A stretch of 60,132 nucleotides of DNA from Veillonellaceae bacterium (GCA_012798135.1 JAAZNU010000014.1:1-60132); one strand, 5' to 3'; counted from the first letter of the stretch, positions 8,334 through 16,419 are shown. Program-made: numbers and translations. Notes: generated from the sequence alone by a model not told the origin.

Positions 8334-8957
8334 CTACTCATCCAATTGTTTCTTAATGATTTCCGCACAGCGGACTTGATTAAAAATACCGCAATAACAA
8401 AAATCGCTTAGCCGAATCGCGCCTTGCTCAGGGGTCATTTTCCCGGCTTCCACTTGGTGCATGACATAGTTTACGAATTTTGGCGGAATCATATGATGGC
8501 CACACATTGTCGTGATCGATAAAGTAGTCTCGTCCGGTAAAATCTCCTTCTTGCCCCATACTCCTAATGAGTAATTGATTGAATGCGGAGTAACACCTGC
8601 CTCCTTGCACGCAGGGAGAACTTCTGACAGTACACCGGTAATAACTACCGACTGTCCCAGATCCTTTTCTTTTACTCGTTTCAGAAAACCAATTACTTGC
8701 TCTCTTTTGGTGAAGACTCCGCGAATCCTGGATTTATCAGTGATCTTTTCACGAATTTCCTCTGAAGAAAATCGGGTAATTGGTCCGGTCTTAACGTCTC
8801 CCCAGTTTTCAGAACCTTCAGCTTCCGCTGCTGCAATAAATTCCAGCGCTTTGGGCCTAATGCCGATATCGTTGATTCCCTTGGTCTGATACATAAACCA
8901 GTTAAAATCTCTTTTTTGAGACTCGATGTCTCCTGAGCGATGTAATGAATGCGTCAT
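8334..8957 (-). CDS. Cys/His-rich protein of unknown function in the hydro-lyase operon
   Basis: 207 aa, no signal peptide or membrane segment. It is notable for clustered potential metal ligands in the C-terminal half: TTMCGHHMIPP, then LSDFCYCGIFN and VRCAEI, with another Cys in PACKEAG. This could hold an Fe-S cluster or another metal centre. I do not recognise the family. The start at ATG 8957 has an AAGGAGG site. The gene lies 30 bp downstream of the ferredoxin-fusion gene and upstream of the carrier, all co-directional. The two proteins may form a complex that activates or cooperates with the aconitase-type hydro-lyase; this is inferred from position only. Confidence 0.7.
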   Translation of the reverse strand: MTHSLHRSGDIESQKRDFNWFMYQTKGINDIGIRPKALEFIAAAEAEGSENWGDVKTGPITRFSSEEIREKITDKSRIRGVFTKREQVIGFLKRVKEKDLGQSVVITGVLSEVLPACKEAGVTPHSINYSLGVWGKKEILPDETTLSITTMCGHHMIPPKFVNYVMHQVEAGKMTPEQGAIRLSDFCYCGIFNQVRCAEIIKKQLDE

Positions 8958-8987
8958 CTACTCTGCCTCCTTTTCATTATTTACAAG

Positions 8988-9716
8988 TCAAGCCAGCGAT
9001 AATGGCCGTCCTAAACCAACATTGACTTTGCCGCGGTGTGGCATAGGAATTTTGATTTCCTTCAGACAATCCAGTGCTTTTGTCTGCCCGTTTTCATCAA
9101 CTCGTAATATAAGTCCGAGAGAAAAAACTGTATCGATTTCCTTCTCGACTTTCTTCAGGCTTTCCAGCACGTTTTTTAAGTTGCTTTCTGCGCATTTACC
9201 TTCGATAATGACAGACAACAAATGATAACCATGACATTCTTCTACAAGCTTACCGGTCGCCCGATCAGACATAAGCGCTGCCAGTGGAGTGTGTTCCGCC
9301 GGAGCGAGTTCAACGCCGGCGCTAGCACAAGCCATTGCCACTTTTTCAGCGTCTCTGAGGTAGACCCCCACGCCCGGTCGTCCCATGTCAATACAAATAC
9401 CAACTTCTCCCTTCTTCACCCGCCCGGTGACATCATTGGTTTTTACTTCTTCTGTACCGCGCCCGGTCACGCCGGTAACTCCATGATTCTCCACCGGGTC
9501 ACTCATGACATGCCGGAATTGCTTGTAGAAATTGTCCAGCTCCACCGCTTCGATAGCTCCCTTAGGACAAACCTTCTGGCGTAAACACACATAACAGTCC
9601 GTGCATTCATCTTGATCAACACTGCATTTCTTCCCATCAAAATGGATGGCATCCACTGTGCAATATGTCATGCATACCTTACAACCAACACATTTTTCCT
9701 GATTTATTTGTGCCAT
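8988..9716 (-). CDS. 4Fe-4S ferredoxin domain fused to a domain of unknown function
   Basis: 242 aa. Residues 1-55 carry two cluster motifs: CVGCKVCMTYC, and CTDCYVCLRQKVCP with an extra residue before the last Cys. The remaining ~180 residues form an alpha/beta domain with GEVGICIDMGRPGVGVYLRDAEKVAMACASAGVELAPAEH, not recognised as a known enzyme. Three extra residues (YVCLRQKVC rather than CxxCxxxCP spacing) are characteristic of the second motif. The ATG at 9716 has AAGGAGG. Four bases separate it from the LeuD-type gene, so the genes are translationally close. Likely role: electron transfer or cluster delivery in the island pathway. Confidence 0.75.
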   Translation of the reverse strand: MAQINQEKCVGCKVCMTYCTVDAIHFDGKKCSVDQDECTDCYVCLRQKVCPKGAIEAVELDNFYKQFRHVMSDPVENHGVTGVTGRGTEEVKTNDVTGRVKKGEVGICIDMGRPGVGVYLRDAEKVAMACASAGVELAPAEHTPLAALMSDRATGKLVEECHGYHLLSVIIEGKCAESNLKNVLESLKKVEKEIDTVFSLGLILRVDENGQTKALDCLKEIKIPMPHRGKVNVGLGRPLSLA

Positions 9717-9719
9717 TTA

Positions 9720-10244
9720 TTATTCCTCCTTATTTCCATCTTTACCGCAGGTCAACTTGGCGGCAAGATACGGGATGAGACCGCCCAAACGGATATACTC
9801 AATAAGAAATGCCGGTGGTTTTAAAAAAAGATACTGCACTCCGTTCGTCAAGTTAGTGATAGTGCCTCCGGCCAAATTGATTGTCGCCTGATCGCCGCTT
9901 TGTACCGCCACCACAAACTCCGGGCAAACAATGGCCGGAATGCCGACGTTGTAACAATTCCGGTAGAATATGCGGGCAAAAGACTTGGCAATAACGGCAC
10001 CCACGCCTGCGTATTTGAGAGCTTGCGGGGCTTGCTCGCGGCTTGACCCATAGCCAATATTGACACCGGCAACCACAATGTCGCCGGGCTTTACCTGTCT
10101 TGCGAATTCAGGGTCAGCGCCAACCAGGCAGTTAGCGGCTAATTCCTGCGGTTTGATTTGCGTCATAAAGCGGGAAGGCAAGATATGGTCTGTGCTGATA
10201 TTATCGCCGAATAACCACGTACGGCCGGAGGATGTTTCATTCAT
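9720..10244 (-). CDS. LeuD-type hydro-lyase small subunit (aconitase swivel domain)
   Basis: 174 aa, the normal length of archaeal/clostridial-type 3-isopropylmalate dehydratase small subunits. It has FGDNISTDHILPSRFM at the start, GYGSSREQAPQALKYAG (the substrate-loop signature) and AKSFARIFYRNCYNVGIPAIVCPE. The ATG at 10244 overlaps the end of the LeuC-type gene by 8 bp and has a GGAGG site; an upstream GTG at 10253 is the alternative. With the large subunit it would form a heterodimeric [4Fe-4S] dehydratase. No leucine-synthesis genes are adjacent, so the substrate is more likely another 2-hydroxy diacid such as malate, citramalate or dimethylmalate. This is an inference from context. Confidence 0.9.
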   Translation of the reverse strand: MNETSSGRTWLFGDNISTDHILPSRFMTQIKPQELAANCLVGADPEFARQVKPGDIVVAGVNIGYGSSREQAPQALKYAGVGAVIAKSFARIFYRNCYNVGIPAIVCPEFVVAVQSGDQATINLAGGTITNLTNGVQYLFLKPPAFLIEYIRLGGLIPYLAAKLTCGKDGNKEE

Positions 10245-11505
10245 TGCGTTCACCTCCGATTATTTCTCTAGGATCGGTAATTACACCATTCACAGCAGAT
10301 GCCGCCACTGTCAGCGCACTGGCAAGGTAGATCTGGCCTCCTTGTCCCATTCGGCCCTCCATATTTCGTGTCGTTGTAGAGATACAGACATCACCTGGCG
10401 CCAGACAGCCAACTTCATAGCCAGCACAAGTGCCGCAGGACGGTGAGCTAATAATCGCTCCTGCACGTACCAGTTTTTCGATAATACCGTTCTTCGCTGC
10501 AGCCTCAAAAACTCGGGCTGTATTCGGCACAATAATAAAGCGGACATCAGGATGCACGTGCCTTCCTTCAAGTACTTGGCAGGCCTGAACTAAATCGTGA
10601 TAAAAAGCGCCAGAACAGGACCCCAATGTCGCCTGACGAATGGGCGTTCCGACCACATCTTGGACAGGAACACCATTGGTAGGCAAACTCGGCGTCGCCA
10701 CTGTAGGCCCTAAATGCGACAAATCGTATGTCCGTACATCGGCATAAATGGCATCCGTATCTGGATATACTATTTCGTCAACGGCTTTCGGTCCGCCAAG
10801 TTTTATTAATGTCTTGTCATCGCACGGAACGAAGACACTTTTGGTCCCCATCTCAAGCCCCATAATGGCGACTGCCATGCGTTCCTCAATGCTGAGGGCT
10901 TCTATTAACGGGCCACCTAGCTCTAACGCCATATAATTTAGTCCGTGTGGGCCAAACTGCTTCAACAAAAACAGGGCGATGTCTTTGGCTGCTACTCCAT
11001 GCAACAGTTTGCCGGTTAGTGATATTTTTATAGTCTCTGGAACTTGCAGCCAGATTTTACCTGTCGCTAATACTGCTGCCATTTCGGTCGAACCGATCCC
11101 CGTAGCAAAGCAGCTTAATGCCCCAAGTCCGACAGTGTGTGAATCTGTGCCCACAACAACCTTGCCTGGGCGTGGCAAACCTTCTTCTGCTGCCACAGGG
11201 TGCATAATGCCGCGCCCCAAAGGAAATATGTGGGTGGCATATTGCTTAGCAAACTTCTGCAACGCTTGATAATGCTCTGCAGCCCGGAAACTAGAAGCAG
11301 GAGAATGATGGTCAAGGACAAACCAAACCTTATCCGGATCCCATACCATCGTGACAGGAAGTTTCCCGAATTCCTTAATAGTAATTGGCCCATTGTTATC
11401 ATGAATAAGTGCCAGATCGACAGGTACATCAAGAATCTGTCCCGGAGACGGATCCTTGCATCCCGCTTTAGCCCCAAGTATTTTTTGAACAACTGTCAAC
11501 CCCAT
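10237..11505 (-). CDS. LeuC-type hydro-lyase large subunit ([4Fe-4S], aconitase family)
   Basis: 422 aa, the length of HacA/LeuC2-type subunits. Motifs include VVVGTDSHTVGLGALSCFATGIGSTEM and the cluster ligands in TLGSCSGAFYH and SSPSCGTCAGYEVG. The usual GSCTNGR is altered to GSCSGAF, and PGCGPC to PSCGTC; such positions line the active site, so substrate preference may differ from isopropylmalate. All three cluster cysteines remain. ATG 11505 has an AAGGAGA site. It is translationally coupled to the small subunit and follows the dehydrogenase gene by 25 bp. Hydratase plus decarboxylating dehydrogenase would turn an unsaturated diacid into a 2-oxo acid, for example maleate to D-malate to pyruvate. 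Confidence 0.92.
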   Translation of the reverse strand: MGLTVVQKILGAKAGCKDPSPGQILDVPVDLALIHDNNGPITIKEFGKLPVTMVWDPDKVWFVLDHHSPASSFRAAEHYQALQKFAKQYATHIFPLGRGIMHPVAAEEGLPRPGKVVVGTDSHTVGLGALSCFATGIGSTEMAAVLATGKIWLQVPETIKISLTGKLLHGVAAKDIALFLLKQFGPHGLNYMALELGGPLIEALSIEERMAVAIMGLEMGTKSVFVPCDDKTLIKLGGPKAVDEIVYPDTDAIYADVRTYDLSHLGPTVATPSLPTNGVPVQDVVGTPIRQATLGSCSGAFYHDLVQACQVLEGRHVHPDVRFIIVPNTARVFEAAAKNGIIEKLVRAGAIISSPSCGTCAGYEVGCLAPGDVCISTTTRNMEGRMGQGGQIYLASALTVAASAVNGVITDPREIIGGERNE

Positions 11506-11530
11506 ACTTTGTCTCCTTGCTTAGCTAAAT

Positions 11531-12604
11531 CTATAATTTCTTACAGATGGCTTCTCCCATCCTATTGGTTGTTGCCGTTCCGCCAAGGTCTGGGGTGACA
11601 TGGATCATTTCGTCAAGGATACTCGTAACGGCTGCGTCAATATCCCGGGCGCAGTCCAAAAGCTCCTTGTCCTGATGTTTCATGCCCAGCCAGTTAAGCA
11701 GCATTTGCCCGGACATGATCATGGCATACGGATTGGCGATCTGTTTGCCGGCGATGTCTGGTGCTGATCCATGTGTAGCTTGTGCCATAACGAAATCCGG
11801 ACCGACACATAGTCCTGGTGCCATCCCCAAACCACCTACGATACCGGCTGCCTCGTCCGAAAGTATATCGCCAAACATATTCGTAGTAACAACAACGTCA
11901 TAGTTTTGTGGTCGCATAACGAGGTTCATAGCAAATGTATCAACTACCATCGTTTCAAAAGCAATATCAGGATAGTCCTTGCTGACATCAGTACAGGCTT
12001 CCAAGAATAAGCTGCAACCGAGTTTATAGACGGTATTTTTATGGATTGCCGTAACTTTTTTCATCCCATTGCGCTGGCGAGCAAGCTCGAAAGCCGACCG
12101 GGCTACAAATTCGGAATTGCGGCGAGTGATGACACGAACCGACATTGCGAGATCCGGGGTTGGCATAAATTCGCCAATGCCTTTATACATATTGCGATCA
12201 GGCTGAAAACCCTCATTATTCTCACGGATCACTACCAAGTCTACATTTTGGTGGACGCTTTTTAGCCGTGAGTGAGATTTTGCCGGTCGGATATTGCTCA
12301 CTAGATCAAAGCGTCGCCGAATGATCGGATGCGGATTAATCGCTTTCGGATCTGTTTTAGGATAGGCCATATGGCCTATTGGCCCCAATATCCAGCCGTT
12401 TAATTGATACAAGGTATCTATGGTTTTTTGCGGCATGGTTTCGCCGGTGTCTTTATAAGCAGGAAATCCGATAGGTAACTTTACCCACTCCACGTTAATT
12501 GCAGGATGCCGTCTTAGTGCTGCTTGCATAACCTGTACGGCTACAGGCACTACTTCAAGCCCGATATCGTCCCCGTCCAGAATTCCTAGCCGATATTTTC
12601 CCAT
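11531..12604 (-). CDS. Isocitrate/isopropylmalate/tartrate-type beta-decarboxylating dehydrogenase
   Basis: 357 aa. It has the N-terminal GDDIGLEVVP (family consensus GDGIGPEV), RRRFDLVSNIRP and VVIRENNEGFQPDR with the substrate Arg/Glu pattern. NMFGDILSDEAAGIVGGLG follows, with the metal-binding Asp residues, then HGSAPDIAGKQIANP, the NAD(P)-binding loop. The enzyme oxidises and decarboxylates a 2-hydroxy acid with a beta carboxyl group; family members act on D-malate, tartrate, isopropylmalate, homoisocitrate or isocitrate. GAGGAGATT lies upstream of ATG 12604. It is the first gene of island operon A; about 325 bp separate it from operon B. D-malate or a methylated malate is the likeliest substrate class given the hydro-lyase next door. 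Confidence 0.9.
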   Translation of the reverse strand: MGKYRLGILDGDDIGLEVVPVAVQVMQAALRRHPAINVEWVKLPIGFPAYKDTGETMPQKTIDTLYQLNGWILGPIGHMAYPKTDPKAINPHPIIRRRFDLVSNIRPAKSHSRLKSVHQNVDLVVIRENNEGFQPDRNMYKGIGEFMPTPDLAMSVRVITRRNSEFVARSAFELARQRNGMKKVTAIHKNTVYKLGCSLFLEACTDVSKDYPDIAFETMVVDTFAMNLVMRPQNYDVVVTTNMFGDILSDEAAGIVGGLGMAPGLCVGPDFVMAQATHGSAPDIAGKQIANPYAMIMSGQMLLNWLGMKHQDKELLDCARDIDAAVTSILDEMIHVTPDLGGTATTNRMGEAICKKL

Positions 12605-12685
12605 TTTTTAAAATCTCCTCTCGTTTTGTCCGCTCATCATTCCAGGATAGCTTTCTTTTTTAGCCTACCACTTCTATTTCAGTAT

Positions 12686-12707
12686 TTAAAATATTAACAA
12701 AATATAG
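12686..12707. promoter_or_regulatory. Shared AT-rich motif upstream of island operon A
   Basis: The 20 bases AAAATATTAACAAAATATAG (with TT before them) are identical to 15129-15150 in the LysR / operon B intergenic region, and similarity continues into CATAATAA versus TATGATAA. ATATT-N5-AATAT dyad symmetry is typical of LysR operators (T-N11-A type). The copy lies about 80 bp upstream of the dehydrogenase gene on the minus strand. Confidence 0.6.
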
Positions 12708-12759
12708 CATAATAACGATAAAATATAGACAATTAATCCCAAACCATTGGAACATAACA

Positions 12760-12800
12760 ATACGCAATCCTCTTTCGCTATGCGAATAAGGATTGCGTAT
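12760..12800. other. Long imperfect palindrome between island operons A and B
   Basis: ATACGCAATCC pairs perfectly with GGATTGCGTAT, and a smaller TCGC-TAT-GCGA hairpin sits inside the loop. No T-run follows on either strand, so it is not a standard terminator; it may end or protect the operon B transcript or be a protein site. Confidence 0.5.
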
Positions 12801-12928
12801 AAATCAATTGGCAATATTTTTAGTTATACTCGCAATTTTGTCGACAATCAGTCTCCTATGTCCAAACAAGCTTCTTCATAGTTGCTAACTGGCTTCTTCC
12901 GCTATCGCCTTTCGATGGCTGGGCTCAA

Positions 12929-13912
12929 TTATATTTTGACCCTAACGCCGATATTCAATTTGACTGCCTGCTGCAGAGCGTAGCCAGCCGTGACTAAATC
13001 CTGAATGGCAACACCTGTTGTATCAAATACTGTGATTTCTGCAACGGTTTGTCTAGCACTTTTCGTCCCCCTAATGATTTCTCCCAGTTCAGCATGAATG
13101 CTTTTTTCCGTTATCAGACCTGCGTCAAATGCATGCTGACATTCACCCAAATACAAACATTGACTCATATTATCAACCACGATTTTATCCGCACGGACAA
13201 ATATCTGTGGATCTAGTTCCTGCTTACCACGGGTATCGGTGCCGACTGCATTGATATGCGTACCCGGCTTTACCCATTCGGCCATTACAATCGGTTTATA
13301 GTTAGATGAAGTCGTCACAATAATATCCGCCATCCTGCAGGCTTCTTCGGCGGTCGCGGCTACCGTGACAACTCGGCCATTGGTTGAAAAATCCCTAGCT
13401 AAGGCTTCGGCGGCTGCGGGGAAAATATCATATGCGTATCCCCGCCTAATAGCCGGTAAGACTTTTAGGGTGGCTTCAAGTTGATTGCGCCCTTGCATAC
13501 CGGCGCCAATAATGGCAATTGTTTCACTATCAGGTCGAGCCATGTATTTGCAACTAATCGCTCCAAGAACGCCAGTTCGCAGTTTTGTCACGAAATTAGC
13601 GGCAAGCACCGCGCGTGGCTGACCTGTATCGGGATCGAATAACATGATGGCAGACTGATGATTGCTTAGTCCTTTGTTCATATTATTTAGCCAAAATCCG
13701 CCGGCCTTAAATCCCAGAACTTCTTGAGTTTCTAAATAGCCGGATTTAATACCGAATACTCCCTGATATTTTTTGATCACCTCTCGGACGACTGGAAAAA
13801 CAAGGCTCTTGCCTGTTTGGTAATCCGCAAAAGCCTGCTCTAGCAACTGCATAGTTTCTTCAAATGACACGAGACTTTCTACATCTTGATCTGACAAAAG
13901 TATAATTTCCAT
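12929..13912 (-). CDS. Ornithine cyclodeaminase / mu-crystallin family enzyme (imine reductase-like)
   Basis: 327 aa. It has the family's Rossmann motif IAIIGAGMQGRNQLEATLKVL-like (around ETIAIIGAGMQ), the substrate region KLRTGVLGAISCKYMARPDS and VGTDTRGKQELDP, and the C-terminal DTTGVAIQDLVTAGYAL. Members include ornithine cyclodeaminase, alanine dehydrogenase, delta1-pyrroline-2-carboxylate reductase, ketimine reductases and iminosuccinate reductase BhcD. ATG 13912 is preferred over GTG 13918 because of spacing from AGGCGG. It is 12 bp downstream of a DSD1-like PLP enzyme. That pairing matches BhcC/BhcD of the beta-hydroxyaspartate cycle, but the other cycle genes (aminotransferase, dehydratase) are absent here, so the function remains open. 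Confidence 0.85.
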   Translation of the reverse strand: MEIILLSDQDVESLVSFEETMQLLEQAFADYQTGKSLVFPVVREVIKKYQGVFGIKSGYLETQEVLGFKAGGFWLNNMNKGLSNHQSAIMLFDPDTGQPRAVLAANFVTKLRTGVLGAISCKYMARPDSETIAIIGAGMQGRNQLEATLKVLPAIRRGYAYDIFPAAAEALARDFSTNGRVVTVAATAEEACRMADIIVTTSSNYKPIVMAEWVKPGTHINAVGTDTRGKQELDPQIFVRADKIVVDNMSQCLYLGECQHAFDAGLITEKSIHAELGEIIRGTKSARQTVAEITVFDTTGVAIQDLVTAGYALQQAVKLNIGVRVKI

Positions 13913-13924
13913 AAACACACCGCC

Positions 13925-15034
13925 TTATTGTGATTTTCCCCGGCCGAGGATTGCCAATTCTTCTATAACATTGTCGTGTTCAACAAGATATAGCTTGTCA
14001 TACAGATTTACGCATGGGCAGACATGATTAGGAATAATCGAGACTTTGTCGCCAATTTTTAGTTTAGCATTGGCTTCGGCGTTGTTAATAACGCCATGCT
14101 CATCATACAGCTTCGCAAGCCGCAGATTGTCGAACCCCCTAACTATTCCATAACCAGGTGTCTCACAAATGCTTCCCGGCGCCCGAGTGAAAGAAGTTAA
14201 TGCTTTTCCTCCGGCATCGATAACTACCCTTTCGGCTGTTGGCATGGATACTACAGTCGCTAAAACAGATAGAGCGCATTGATGATAATCATTAATTGAG
14301 TTTCCTTGAGCTGCATCCATGAAGATATAAGTGCCTGGCCGTATCTCGGTAATCCCCGGCAACGGTTCACCGTGCATGAGCGAGGGAGTGGCACCTACAC
14401 TAACTTCGTTGACTTCTATGTCATGTTCGCGCAGATAGTTGGCGACAGCAAGAACATCTTCCTGACTTTTCCCAAATAATTTCACGCACTCTTCCTTGCT
14501 CTGCGCACCATAGGTATGACCTTCGTGAGTAAATATTCCGCGCAGCCTAAGCCCTGGTGTTTGATGTATTTTCTGGGCTAAGCTGAGTGCCTCTGCGGCA
14601 GTCAGCACCCCGGTCCGATCTTCACCAGTCTCGATTTCAATCATGAGATCAAGTGGCCTTTTTTCCTGATTGAAGGTTTTGGCAAGCGATTCAATTTGCT
14701 CCTGATTATCCACACCAACGGCGACTAGTACTTTGCGGTGTACTGCGAGCAGGCGGTTGCTTTTTGTTTTGCCAAAAATTTCGTTGGCGATAAAAATGTC
14801 CTCAAGGCCATTGTCCGCCATGACTTCAGCCTCACCGACCTTAGCGACGGTAATGCCGCTGGCGCCTGCAGCAATTTGCAATTTTGCTAACGCTGGCACT
14901 CGATGGGTTTTCGTATGTGGCCGAAGTTTTACGCCCCATTTTTGTGCCTTGGCTGCCATTCGTGCTATATTCTCTGCCATAATAGCTTTATTCACAATTA
15001 ATGCTGGTGTATCAAGGTCATAATAACTTTTCAC
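13925..15034 (-). CDS. DSD1 / D-threonine aldolase-like PLP enzyme (alanine racemase fold)
   Basis: 369 aa, fold-type III PLP enzyme. The PLP lysine is in LRPHTKTHRVPALAK near the N-terminus. The C-terminal metal site reads PNHVCPCVNLYDK, with the His and Cys that bind zinc in D-serine dehydratase and related enzymes. EIRPGTYIFMDAAQ and VIDAGGKALTSF are further family signatures. Members cleave or dehydrate D-3-hydroxy amino acids: D-threonine aldolase, D-serine/D-threo-3-hydroxyaspartate dehydratase and beta-hydroxyaspartate aldolase BhcC. The start is GTG 15034 with GAGGTG 7 bases upstream. It heads operon B and is divergent from the LysR gene, which probably controls it. Confidence 0.88.
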   Translation of the reverse strand: MKSYYDLDTPALIVNKAIMAENIARMAAKAQKWGVKLRPHTKTHRVPALAKLQIAAGASGITVAKVGEAEVMADNGLEDIFIANEIFGKTKSNRLLAVHRKVLVAVGVDNQEQIESLAKTFNQEKRPLDLMIEIETGEDRTGVLTAAEALSLAQKIHQTPGLRLRGIFTHEGHTYGAQSKEECVKLFGKSQEDVLAVANYLREHDIEVNEVSVGATPSLMHGEPLPGITEIRPGTYIFMDAAQGNSINDYHQCALSVLATVVSMPTAERVVIDAGGKALTSFTRAPGSICETPGYGIVRGFDNLRLAKLYDEHGVINNAEANAKLKIGDKVSIIPNHVCPCVNLYDKLYLVEHDNVIEELAILGRGKSQ

Positions 15035-15128
15035 TATAAAGCACCTCTATCCAAATATTTATAAGCTATCTGACTTCTATGACACAAAATCAAATCGCAT
15101 TCTAACCGTATCATTTTTTCTCCAAATT

Positions 15129-15150
15129 TTAAAATATTAACAAAATATAG
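15129..15150. promoter_or_regulatory. Candidate LysR operator in the divergent promoter region
   Basis: Second copy of the motif at 12686-12707, located between the LysR gene (start 15192) and operon B (start 15034). The position about 40 bases upstream of the regulator start is usual for autoregulated LysR genes. Confidence 0.6.
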
Positions 15151-15191
15151 TATGATAAACAATAGATATAGAAAACGCGAGGTTGCTTACA

Positions 15192-16067
15192 ATGGAAATG
15201 CGCCAACTTCAGTATTTTCAGGAAGTCTGTCGATCTGGCAGCTTTACAAAAGCCGCTGCCAATCTTTTCGTTGCTCAACCGGTGATTACTAACGCCATTC
15301 ATAAGCTTGAAGACGAATTGGGCGTACGTTTATTAAACAGAACCAATAAGGCTGTGTCATTGACAGCGGAAGGCACGGTCCTGCTTGAGAGAGTTAACAC
15401 CTTATTGGGATTTGCCGATGAAATTTTTCAGGAAATGTGTGACTTTAATATGCTGAATAAAGGCTCGCTGCGTCTCGGCGTGCCGCCGCAAATAGGGAAT
15501 TATCTCTTCCCGCGATTATTTGCCGAATTTAGCATTCGATATCCTAAACTGAATTTTGTCGTATCCGAGGAAGTATCAGGAGTTACTATTTCGTTACTGG
15601 AAAAAGGAGAACTCGATGTCGGCATGGTGGTTCTGCCGGAAAACTTGCCTAATATGGAAACGCGTTTCCTCTTTTCTCAGCCTATTGTTCTTTGTGTGGC
15701 AAAATCCCACCGACTAAATAGCTGCGCGAGTGTAGATTGGGGACAATTGCAAAATGAAAAATTCATCATGAGAAAACCGGGCTCCGTACAGCGAGATATC
15801 GTTATCCACCAATGTCGACAGCATGGTTTTTTGCCCAATATTATCTTCTCTACCAGCCAAATCCAAACTATTAAAACGCTTGTGGCCCATAACCTTGGCA
15901 TTGCTTTTCTGATGGAAATAACTGTACAGGGAGATTCATCTCTGCGTGTCATTCCATTAACTGAGCCAACTTCCGTAAAAATCGGCTTAGTCTGGAAAAA
16001 AGGCAGGTATGTGTCAAAAGCCGTGCAAACTTTCATTGACTATGCAATTGATGCTTGTCGGCATTGA
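15192..16067 (+). CDS. LysR-family regulator of the catabolic island
   Basis: 291 aa starting MEMRQLQYFQEVCRSGSFTKAA with the typical winged HTH (FVAQPVITNAIHKLEDELG) and a two-lobed effector domain. The ATG at 15192 is chosen over the upstream TTG at 15183 because GCGAGG sits 9 bases before it and the conserved domain starts there. It is divergent from operon B and shares an intergenic motif with operon A. It is therefore the likely switch for both operons, sensing the pathway substrate. It is the only gene of the island on the plus strand and lies at its right end. Confidence 0.93.
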   Translation: MEMRQLQYFQEVCRSGSFTKAAANLFVAQPVITNAIHKLEDELGVRLLNRTNKAVSLTAEGTVLLERVNTLLGFADEIFQEMCDFNMLNKGSLRLGVPPQIGNYLFPRLFAEFSIRYPKLNFVVSEEVSGVTISLLEKGELDVGMVVLPENLPNMETRFLFSQPIVLCVAKSHRLNSCASVDWGQLQNEKFIMRKPGSVQRDIVIHQCRQHGFLPNIIFSTSQIQTIKTLVAHNLGIAFLMEITVQGDSSLRVIPLTEPTSVKIGLVWKKGRYVSKAVQTFIDYAIDACRH

Positions 16068-16249
16068 CATAGATTCATCCATGCTGCTGTTCCGTTGCGC
16101 GGGTGTTGCATTCTAGGTAACCCCTGAATTAATCGGCAAAACGTAGAAATGTATTTCACCACATCGGAAGGAATGGGTATAAAAATTGAGGCCGCCGTGC
16201 CACATCGCCGGTAAAACGGATGCGCCTCGCGAAAAAATGCCGCCATGGC

Positions 16250-16278
16250 TTGCTTTTTCGTGATCGTTGCCTTATAAT
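16250..16278 (+). promoter_or_regulatory. Sigma-70-type promoter of the amino-acid ABC transporter operon
   Basis: TTGCTT and TATAAT separated by 17 bp, about 165 bp before the ATPase start. The same element in the left repeat reads TTACTT, 17 bp, TATAAT, a weaker -35 box. Confidence 0.7.
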
Positions 16279-16314
16279 GAGAAAAAAGTTTGAAACCGAT
16301 TTTTGGAGCAAAGC

Positions 16315-16419
16315 CGCTCAATTCCGGTGTTATGCGGGAATTGGGCGATTTGTTTTTTATGGGGAGCAGGGTCGCTCGTTCCGGAGGGTTGTCTCCGGCG
16401 GGAGCGGCCTGTTTTTATT
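16315..16419 (+). terminator. Leader with two tandem terminator-like hairpins before glnQ
   Basis: Downstream of the promoter lie two intrinsic-terminator structures. CGCTCAATTCC pairs with GGGAATTGGGCG (T-run to about 16357). A 16-bp GC-rich stem starting at 16370 is followed by TGTTTTTATTTT, only about 12 bases before the AAAGGAG of the gene. Two terminators between promoter and gene suggest attenuation, a riboswitch or a short leader RNA. The stems are kept in the diverged left copy, including a C-to-T change that turns a G-C pair into a G-T pair. Confidence 0.6.

Noticed and set aside
12760..12800. Long hairpin as an intrinsic terminator
   Set aside because: No T-run on either strand; it is listed only as a palindrome.
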